Below are positions 54,814 through 64,000 of a stretch of 64,000 nt of DNA, piece by piece (the first letter of the stretch is position 1; the number at the start of each line of letters is the position of its first letter). The stretch is taken from NCBI GenBank assembly GCA_021399445.1, contig JAJTUQ010000001.1:7068001-7132000 (forward strand). The letters run 5' to 3'. The stretch is from Xylogone sp. PMI_703 (lineage: Eukaryota > Ascomycota > Leotiomycetes). The notes below the pieces were generated by a model, which saw nothing but the letters and a program-made list of their open reading frames with translations, did no database searches and was not told the origin of the DNA. Both the position numbers and the translations under genes were made by a program.

Positions 54814-57800
54814 TTTTCCTTCTTCTTAGCAGTACCGTACCGTAGAGCTTGAGAATGAGAGGTGGTAGGTTGAGCAGTAGCTGGATGTTTTCTCAAATTT
54901 ATTAACTTGGGAAGATTATGTGTGCGATTGCGTCAGAATATGCACGATTCCGTTGACTTTCAGCAATTGATGCTCCGTGAATTTCGTTAAAGTCTCAAAT
55001 TAAATAACAAAAAGGAACGGAAAACACAATTGTTAAGTGGTGAAGACCTAAACCATCAAACCCAGTACCCTCATGTTTGTTGAGGGAAGTCACAAACAAA
55101 CAATTTTTTGAGGAGGCGGTCGGGAGCAGCACAACCACCACTGATGGGTGCTGCAAGTAAGCTTACAGTGCCGCGTACGGCCCGAACCATGACCCCGTCT
55201 CCGACCTTCAATACCTGATATGGTAGTTAATAATTCAGCTTCATCGTGCGATAGATGACAATCTCGCTCATGTCAATTATCGCGATATAACATTATCGAT
55301 GGTGAATTGAAGTATGCACAATTACGATTACGGATTTACAATACTAGGTCGACAACGCAACGGTTATGTTTGTTTGCTGTGGATTGAATTTGCATAAGTC
55401 AACGGGTGATTATCTCAGATATGGAAATTGTTCGTCATATTATTGTATTACACTGTGCGACAATGAATACGAATTTTGTATTTCTGTTTTGTTTGCTTTC
55501 CTTCTTCTTTTGTTTTTTCTTGGAATTTTCGATGGGGGCAGTAATTACTCGAAGAAACTTGAAGCTCTCAGAGGGTGGGCAAGCTTAACTCCCAGGGACT
55601 TGATAAGGCTCGAGTAAGGAAAGCGCAAGCACACGGTACACATATCGCCTATGCTTCCCGAACTTCGAAGTGCTCTGTTTGGCAACATGCCCGCTCTTGC
55701 ATAGAAATATTGGCACAGAGCGTTCTGGCCGTGAGTCCTTGAACTTTTCTTGGATATATTAATTAACTCTTGTCAATATGCAGGGGAGGAAAAGTGATAT
55801 ATCTCGAGAAGCCACGCCATGATACAGGAAACCGGAAAAAAGTTACTCAACTAGGAGAAGATGAATCATGCCAACATCATTGTACTGATCTTGTACGGAT
55901 GATATCAAGTCCCAGAACACCGAAAGAGTTGATATTAGGTTTCACCAAACCTTCCAGAAATTGCGCATTGTCTCAGCCTCCCCGTCTGTTGCTCCGCATC
56001 AGGACAAAATCATGGCCCCTCCCAGCGGAAGCGGGGGATTCTCTTATCTGCCTGTCTGCGTATACATGAAGCGCAACCAGCGTTTCGGGACGTCCACTTG
56101 AGAGCTGCCCGAGTGAAGCCTCCTTGGGCAGATCATGCAGAGGTATGGCGCAAATCGCACAAGCTCGAGGATCCATCGCGATCTGGAGATTGGATCATCA
56201 AGGAAGACCTCGGTAGGCCCGAATTAGCACAGACTGGCGAGACGAGCTGTCGCAAGCACGGAATGTGCATACAATATTGTTGAAGCAGGCCAATATCGCG
56301 GCTGTCAAACTTGGCTCTCCCAATACTTTGGAAAGACCAGTGACCTACTGTACACGTATATGGAAATATACTTCCTCAAGTACAGCTTCGTAACAACAGT
56401 TGTCTTTTCGAGTGTTCCTGGATCCAGGGGCGTCTTCAGGTCTGTTCCTACATATTACGTCGCGGAAGGAATGGTTTTCGCACCGCCCCAGTTTAGGGCT
56501 GAATCAGTGGACGGCGCTAAGCCCAAGGCGGCAGCCCAGCAGCTGCGCGCACATACGGCGGAAGGGACCCTCGATGGAGTTACATCGGCGGGGCGAAACT
56601 CTGCAGAACCCACTTCGTGGGCACCAGGAAGCCTCGGTAACATGCGATTTTCACCTCTAACAACCAACCATCGACCTCAGTCTCCTTCCCAAGTGGAATC
56701 GCCTCCATTTGCCCCCTCACTATGCAGACGTAAAAACACCGCCAAAAGACGTTGTTGGCTGGGCTTTGTTGCAACGCTGACGTCGGTCCACAACGAGATG
56801 GCAGGCAAAAGGGTCTCTCAGGGGTATCGCGGGTCTCTTGAAGCTGGAAGCACACGACAATGATTTTCTCTGGGATCATCTACCTGGCACGCATGGCTCC
56901 CCGGTTGAATATCGTAGATGAATTGAGCCTATGGTGCTCATTGCATCCAGCAGCGTCCGGAAGAAAGGGGAGATACCACCTTCAGCCGCTTGCGACGCTG
57001 CGTAGAGTGCTATTACCAAATCATGGAGGTGCGGGAATATGATACCCATGTCTGGCTTCAAATTGACAGCGGCCATCCATCGGCGAGGTTTCAGTCTGAT
57101 ACTTGCTGTTGGTCAGTCATATCCGTATATTGTTCGTGGAATCATACCATACCACTCCCGGCTCACAGGAAGATCTTTCAAAGTGAAAAGATGATGCAGC
57201 ATGACTGAATAGGTGGGATAGAATCGAGATACACCTAGACCATTCAACTCTTTCTAGTTGCTGAGGCCTAGGGATCTCCAACAACCGTCGTCTTTCTACC
57301 TTCTAGTGAGGCCCACCGTCCCAAACTTTGTTGTTGTGCTTGTCGAGCATTTACATTATTCTCACTAGTATATTTCAACCTGCTAACCGTATCTTGATTA
57401 ATATACCTGACTAGAGGCCTTACAAGCTGCAGGAAATTTCTCGACTTGCGCCATTGCCTCTTGGACCCGGACATTTTACCTTATCCATGCGTGTGGGGAC
57501 ACACGGATTGCCGAGCCGGTGTTTTGGGCCATATGTCAGCCCCGGACTGAGTGGTGAACACACTTCCACATGGAACTGAGGGAAGGAGCAATCAGCAACT
57601 TCCTGAGAGATCCTTTGGCTCCTAACACGGGGCAAATTTTTCTTCAGCGCTTGCCTATTGAATCCAGAAACGTTCTGGAAAACCTAACATGGCTTGATCC
57701 TACTGGACCCAAAGCCGAGTGGCAAAGGGTCTCTTTGCGGCTGTATGTTTAAACTTTCTCCTTCCTTGCGGCACATTCCTCTTTTATTGTTCCTGACTAC

Positions 57801-58055
57801 CTGGCTAAGACTCGTCCCGAGAACACGGGAACTCTGCTTGTAGTGCAGACATGGTGCCTCTTAGCCTGCACTCCACATTTTGATCTACCGAGTCTACGTC
57901 TTCTCTCCGCCTCCTCATAGATCGCTTGAGCGATTTTACCCTCCTTATTTTCTTTTCGTCTTTTTTCCTTTTCCCTGGGATCATCTTTCGTCAGAATTCC
58001 TGTCATCTTATGCATGCGCTTCCTATCCACCGGGTGTGGGTTCGTGGTATGAACA
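54814..58055. other. Gene-poor 3.2-kb interval
   Basis: Contains several open frames (for example 167 residues at 56360-56863 and 99 residues on the opposite strand at 56580-56879) that overlap on both strands and show no motifs. No transposon or RNA gene is recognised. The last 200 bp, pyrimidine-rich, are the promoter of the rhodopsin-like gene. Confidence 0.35.
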
Positions 58056-59616
58056 ATGTCGGTCCAGGATAATGTTGGTATTGCAATCTTTGCTACTGGT
58101 GGAACGTTGGTGTTTCTGGCAGTTCTCATCACTGCGCTGAGATGTTACACAAGGATAGTTTTAGTGAAGGCCTTTGGGCTGGATGACTGGTTGATGTTGC
58201 TGTCACTCGTGAGTAGCTCGCACTCGCAGACTGCTGTTATTGGTTGTGGCAGAGTGACTGATAGATTTCAGGCGTTTTACATTGTCTTTATGTGCTGGGG
58301 AATACGTGGAAAGACAATCGACTTTGGCAAACCGACGGCTGAGATCCCATTAACAGATATTCCAAAGGCGCTGTTCTCGTTTTATTTTGCAGAGATCTTC
58401 TAGTACGTTTGTTACCGCTATGCCCTGCCCAACTTCCTTATCATCAATTAATTAGACGGATCACTAATGTGATGGAATAATATAGCATTCTCACAACTTT
58501 TACTCTTAAGCTTTCCCTAGCTGCATTCCTTCTCCGAATTATCAAAGTCCGAGCTCAGGTCATCGCCGTCCATGTGATGCTCGTCTTGATAACTATCCTC
58601 AGTATAATATTCTTCTTCATGACCATCTTCCAATGTCAACCTGCCGAGAAATTTGTACGCAATGCCCTTACCCAATGCTCATTGATCAAGTCTATTCCCC
58701 CACGGTTTGAGATTTGTGGCTAATATGCATTCAGTGGCATCCTGAAGTCCCCGGAAAGTGCTTTGGAAAGACCACAGTACTCGGCATTTCTCTTAGCCAT
58801 GGCATCTTGATTGCTATAACGGATTTCTTAATGGCGATACTACCTCTTTTCATTGTGTGGAAGCTTCAAATGACATTATTCATGAAGTTCTCCGTAGCAG
58901 CATTGATGGGAATGGGTAGTGTGTAAGTCATTAATCATTTCTTTGTCCACACTATCAACCACATCATGAGTAAAATGCTGACTTCAATAGTGCTGGCATC
59001 TCATCTGTCATTCGACTTCCGTATGTGAGAACACTCGTCTATACTGATGGAAATTTCTTCCGTATGCAACCCGATTCAACTCACATTTTGAATAGACACT
59101 AACATCTCTTCCTTCACAGAGGCAACATCAAATCTTGCTATCGTATCCTGTATTGAACCAGGCTTAGGAATAATCATCGGCTCCGCCAGCGCACTCAGAC
59201 CTTTGTTCGTCTCGATCTTCGGGAAGTCTCGTATAGGCTCGTCGCTCAGTCTGAAGACTCGTTCACGTAACCAGACGAATCCCAACTCCACCCATCGCTC
59301 TAACACCCGCATGGCGACTCTCATATCTAAGAATAGAGATATAGAAACCGGACGTAGCCACCGACTGGACAGTCTCGATAGTAGTCTTGACGGCGGCCTC
59401 AGGCCAAGTCATGACGGAAAGGGCTTTGGCACTGTTATGATCTGTGAAGGCGGGGTTGGAAGTTCAAGTGGCAATGGAAGTCAGGAAGCATTAACTCCCG
59501 GTAGCGATGGCAATACCTCGAATGCGCATGCTCCAAGACGCATACCAAGTGCGAGAGGTATTTATAAGGACACGACTGTGGAACGGACGGTGGAATTTGC
59601 CAGACGGGATACATAA
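58056..59616 (+). CDS. Fungal rhodopsin-like (PTH11-related) integral membrane protein
   Basis: Six exons: 58056-58208, 58272-58402, 58486-58654, 58735-58922, 58991-59061 and 59120-59616, giving 402 residues. Helix 1 is VGIAIFATGGTLVFLAVLITALRCYTR, followed by the family motif KAFGLDDWLML. KLSLAAFLLRII, FFFMTIFQCQPAEKFW and GKCFGKTTVL are typical of the fungal rhodopsin domain (PF20684-type). Later helices include FLMAILPLFIVWKLQM and IEPGLGIIIGSASALRPL. The C-terminal 130 residues are a Ser/Gly-rich cytosolic tail. The first intron (63 bp) is 3n and stop-free. No CFEM domain is present. Members may be receptors or membrane sensors, many expanded in plant-associated fungi. Ligand unknown. Confidence 0.85.
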
Positions 59617-62600
59617 GACTGAAGTTACGATGAGCACGTTTAAGTCTCTTATCACCGATAATGACGGAAAAGCGACGTGTTATGATACCAAGACGAAGCA
59701 AAATGAAATGGATGTAACGGGGTTCAACTTGCGGGGAGTGGAGTTGAGTGCAAATATGGGTACAGTATTTCAAATAAGATTTCTTTTGTCTATTTTTTTG
59801 GGAACTATGATACCTTTTAATTCCATCTAGTCATACCATGCATGGTAAACACAATTTCCTCCAGTAAGGATTTTGATGTATAAGATTGTATGTTGTATAT
59901 AGAAGTTGATAGTATTTTGGACTTATTCAATACGTCTAATGAATCACAACTAAACTAGTGAAGTCAACTATCAATTATGATCTGATTCAGGGTGAATTTT
60001 CATGACTCACTACACTCAGATTGAATTTGAAGTCTTTGAAAGGGACGTATTCAATAATCATATTAGATACTCGATACTAACAGTGAATACAGGTCCTCTT
60101 GTCTATATAAGCATCCGACCATCCATCTTCCATACGCTCTTCTCTTTCATACAACACATCACTGATACCAGATACAGAAGAGTATTGGAGTATTGTGAAC
60201 ATGTTATATCGGCTAAGCTTGATTTCTAAGGACGGCAATGATGCCTACTATACGACTGGCTAACTACCACCATCCTCGTGACGATTATAGGCTTCTTTGC
60301 CTTCTTTTCCTCTCTACGATTCCATTCAGTACGCTTTCCAGGAAATCTTGGAGGCTTCGTCAGCAAAGTAGAAGCCCAAATGGTTCACGTCAACTCTCAT
60401 GACACAGCTCTATCCATATACCTTGGAGGGTATATTGAAAGACATGGAACCTGTTGCGCCCCATCTCGCGCGGATAAGGGAGATAGCCTCGAATTGAAAT
60501 AGGCACAGGTAAGAGTTTCGCCGCAAGCACTTAACTTTGATTCATTATCTGACGACGAGTGTATAGATTACAGTACCGTCATTGGCGCCGTCGCCGGGAA
60601 TATCGAACTTTCTGATGTGAATCTAATACGCATTCGCTACACTGCAGAACTCTCAAAGATGCCAGATGTGGGCGTGTGAATGAGTCTGGGTGGTCTGAGA
60701 GTAGACCATCCCTTGATTGGGACACGAGTTTACGGCTCACAGACACCAATAAAGGAGGCATTTTCTATATTGGAGTCAGTCAGGCCTCACATAAGAACGT
60801 GAAGGTAGTCACATGCGATTCCTTTCAGGGGAATGAGGGCACCTGTGACTATTTTTGTTACGACTGCAACCGCGAAATCCGGACATGGTTTCGTTACCGA
60901 CCGTCGGCGCCTGAATGTGAGAAGCACACGAGGCATATTGAAGCTCTTGAAACGCTAGTATCGCGTAACAGTCAAGACAACAGCCGTATTATTTCAGCAG
61001 TTCAGTCGGTATAGCAGGAGTTCTAGTCATCGCAAAAGTATGACGCCCGGAGAAGCAATAGTTAAAGATAACGGTCAAATCTGTCGCGGCAGAACATGAA
61101 TCAAGCCCTCAATCCCTTATCACCAGAAGGGGATCGAAACTCGATTAGCCGCAAATGAGAGGCGCTGACAACACTTACGTTACTATGTCTGATAGTTAAC
61201 TCCCTGATGAGTTACAGTGAGACCTGAAGCTTCTTTACTACTGAGTCGATTGTTAAGAAGGATCTTCCAGTTGGCATGCCTCCTGTTGATGACTGTTAGG
61301 TACTACCGGCTTTTAATAGCCAAGTCGATCTCCGAGAGCCTATAGATATTCTCGTGTTCAGGTAATTTACTCTTAACCACCGATATCTACTTTCCCTTGG
61401 AAGATAAACGAAAAATATACATGAGCTGCCAAACCTAAAATGATAGGGATTCTGGCTTGGGCGTATATGATCCCTTTAAGTGTGGACTTCCTGGGTTAAT
61501 CGACAAAGGTGAACGGCCACGTTCATCCATTGGGGAAGGCGACTGGGCATCGTCTTGCGCTACATTTACTTCATCGAGGAACATCTTATATAATAAGGGA
61601 AAATTAGATGGATGATTTTGTTGCAATGAATTCTAGGACGGACCTTGACTACCCTGGTTCAGAAGAACACTCTCATCTGGAGTTCGTAGCTCGTAACTAC
61701 CTCAAGCTTCTCGCTGGTTAAAGTTCCTAAGCTGAGTATACAAAAGAACTTCTCCCCGCTTGCCCTCATCAAAAAGAACGATTTCACGAACGAGAATTAT
61801 GGAACAGTCATTAAAATACTTGCTGATTCAAAGAGAAAGTGCATGTGCGAGTCAACATTGATGACGAAGCTATTCAGTTAATTGGGAATTGCTTGGGTTG
61901 CCTATACTCCAATTCTCTCAGGTCGCTTCAAGCATTAGAAATGGGCAGGGAGTTTAACATCCAGTCCCAAGCACTTGTTGCGGGAAAGAACCTCCCAGGT
62001 TCCTACTTAGGTGAGGGTGGCACTTACCATAACATGGGCTGTCCGAGAAACATGCTGGGGGGTAAACACCCAGCCCAAAATACTTCTACTTCACCCGGTA
62101 CTTGATGTCTGCTAGACTGGATAAACAATGTAGCGAACAGGATGTTATCAAGTTGTTTAATCCATTCGTTCTTTATCCCGTCGAAACAGCTTTACTTCAC
62201 CTCAAGCTTCCAAAAATCTCACAAGTTAAACATACGCAGTGAGGTAGTCCCGGACGGGCGGGGACATGGGGGCAGATATAACACTGCAAATAAACAGCAT
62301 GTCGAACCCTTAAAATGCAAAATCTCTTGCCGTACTGGAGATGAAAAGTCTGGGAGTTGTAGAAAGCCCAATGAGAGATATTGTGGATTTTGAGCACAGA
62401 AATAGTTCCGCGGCGAACTTACACTTCCGATTTGTCCCCCGGCGACTCTCTGGTCTGGTCTGCTTTCGTCTTTTCTCACAGATGTACGTTCTAACTGGAA
62501 ATATATATAGTGAAGTGGCTAACCTGGGATGATAGCAAGCCCAGTTTTACAGTCTACGACTCCTTTTAAAAGGAGCTCTCGGAGCACTACGATTCAAACT

Positions 62601-64000
62601 GCAAACGGCTCAGTAACTCGGCGAACATTACAAGTTGAAATACAACTAGTATATAATGGGAACACAATAGGAGAGTTTGCAGCAAGTGACGCTGTAAATA
62701 TACCAGGTGTGGCAAAGCAGCAAACCAACGATGTTCTGGGACATTTGTTCGCCGCAACTTTTTTACGGCGACGAGTCCTCATAATCAGAATCTTTATATA
62801 TCCAACATGGAGACTGGGATTGTAAAAAGCCTTCCCGCAAAATGATCAAGATAAGCTTCTCTTGTATGTCATTATTCACTAGTTAAGAAAAACATGTTAC
62901 TAACTTTAATATAGTGTTTATATTTAATCAATAATAAGAACAAGGAATTACTTCAAAATACCAAGCTGTTTTGAAATATACTTATTGTTACGATCTGCGA
63001 TATCAAAGATATCAATGCTGCTGGCACTGGGCAATGTTCACCCTAATCTATCGTCTATCCTTATGCTTTGTAGTATATCAAAGCTTGAGGAACTAGCACA
63101 TACCAAAATAGGCAATTAGTATGCTCTTTGGTTTAGCTCTTCTTACAGAATCCTTGAAATTGAGCATACCCATACCTACGGCTATTCCATAGAGTTGTTG
63201 TGCCCATGACACTTATTTCAGTGTTACCCAGTATAACCAATGCCGTCCTCAATTGGTGAAGGGATGTCCGACTTCTTTTTCCAAAGTTACTATTATGAAA
63301 ATCCACGGAATGACAACAAAAATTTAAATGACGAGAGGTATATATTTAATGCTACCTTCGGCTTTAGGTACAGGCGTGAGAGAAAGCAAATCATCAGTCG
63401 TTCTCTTCCATGCCCTAAAGGGGCTAGCTTATGAAAGATGCCCTTGGTTCATTCTGAGATATGTGTTTCCATGAAATGTTTTCTGTGTGGAATACTTTTT
63501 GAACAAGATTAGAGAGTATGAATTATACTTATACAATATATATGTGCCCGATTGTGCATGTTCACTCTTATGATGACTCCGCAGGATTGTGTCGCGCCTA
63601 AAACAATTTAGTTTTGGTCAAATTTGCGGACCGATCCATGGGCATAGTGAATTAAAGCAGTTAATAAAGTCTCATCAATAGTAGTTGCGTAATTTCAATA
63701 TCAGTTTTACTCTTGAACATATATCCAGGAGGTATGACTTTCCAGGCTGCAAGAAACTGTGTAGTATTTTGAAACTAGACTACTCTGAAAAAGTGAAATC
63801 CAAATCGATTTAATGGGTCCATCAGAATTGATACAGTGATCTCTCTGAAACTCCATGAATATTAATACGAGCCAGTATTAAATCCATGTGTAACTGTGAA
63901 AAGAGGAGAACAAGTGAGGAAGTCGCATCGCACCTATGAGATCCTAGTGGTCCGTGCATGCCCCCTAATCTGGGCATTGCAATCCCCAGATCCTAGTCCA
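59617..64000. other. Gene-poor right end with a possible coding relic at 60.3-61.0 kb
   Basis: No complete gene can be supported. Between 60278 and 61014 three frames look locally protein-like, such as LEGILKDMEPVAPHLARIRE, then NIELSDVNLIRIRYTAELSKMP and then GGIFYIGVSQASHKN, but they change frame without good splice sites. A Cys-containing block (CDSFQGNEGTCDYFCYDC) lies near 60820-60870. A 98-residue frame at 62529-62825 has no motif. A TATATAAG box lies near 60107-60114. The rest is AT-rich. Confidence 0.35.

Noticed and set aside
56360..56863. 167-residue open frame on the plus strand
   Set aside because: Overlapped by equally long frames on both strands, low-complexity residue use, no domain or splice-linked extension.
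58714..58926. Apparent separate ORF starting MWLICIQWHPEV
   Set aside because: Its start lies in an intron; from the Trp of WHPEV it is exon 4 of the rhodopsin-like gene.
1..64000. CRISPR arrays, bacterial operons or phage genes
   Set aside because: None seen; spliceosomal introns throughout show fungal nuclear DNA.

Overview
The window is nuclear DNA from a filamentous ascomycete. The evidence is short introns (about 50-100 bp, GT..AG, often with a CTAAC/CTAAT branch site), monocistronic genes on both strands, and families typical of Pezizomycotina: two Zn2Cys6 regulators, RTA1, fungal rhodopsin-like membrane protein, sedolisin, HET/ankyrin, GRG-1, DUF2011 and SUR7. A Leotiomycetes-like genome is my guess, not something the sequence proves. 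Exon structures were assembled by eye from splice signals, reading phase and family motifs, so boundaries are predictions.

Layout. 1-3.4 kb: no supportable gene. 3.4-11.3 kb is a housekeeping block: mitochondrial HemK/MTQ1 methyltransferase, an AIM32/Apd1-like thioredoxin-fold ferredoxin, a DUF2011 protein and a 1172-residue GAR-domain, Kar9-like cortical protein. 13.1-14.7 kb holds two divergent DNA-alkylation repair genes that look like the two halves of bacterial Ada. 15.2-22.7 kb: RTA1 transporter-like protein, a Zn2Cys6 factor, an ADP-ribose pyrophosphatase (NUDIX) with a 16-nt micro-exon, and a secreted S53 protease.

24.9-38.6 kb is the accessory core. It contains a 10-exon cytochrome P450, a short-chain dehydrogenase tail-to-tail with a second Zn2Cys6 factor, a head-to-head pair of related HET-like genes (one core-only, one with about nine ankyrin repeats), and a flavin monooxygenase. 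P450, SDR, regulator and FMO would suit a small metabolite-tailoring locus, but no backbone synthase lies in the window.

40.4-52.2 kb: a SUR7-like cortical membrane protein, a CPAF-like S41 protease with a triple dibasic repeat, a broken gene with a STAND-type N-terminus and a C-terminal membrane segment, an atypical kinase-like gene, and the 71-residue GRG-1/CCG-1 gene with CRE- and STRE-type promoter motifs. 52.2-64 kb: a small inverted-repeat MITE, an EBP-family sterol-isomerase-like gene, a rhodopsin-like membrane protein, and gene-poor sequence with a possible decayed coding relic.

The strongest candidates for an undescribed system are the divergent HET-like pair (32.0-36.2 kb, 230 bp shared promoter) and the split, divergent Ada module (13.07-14.66 kb).
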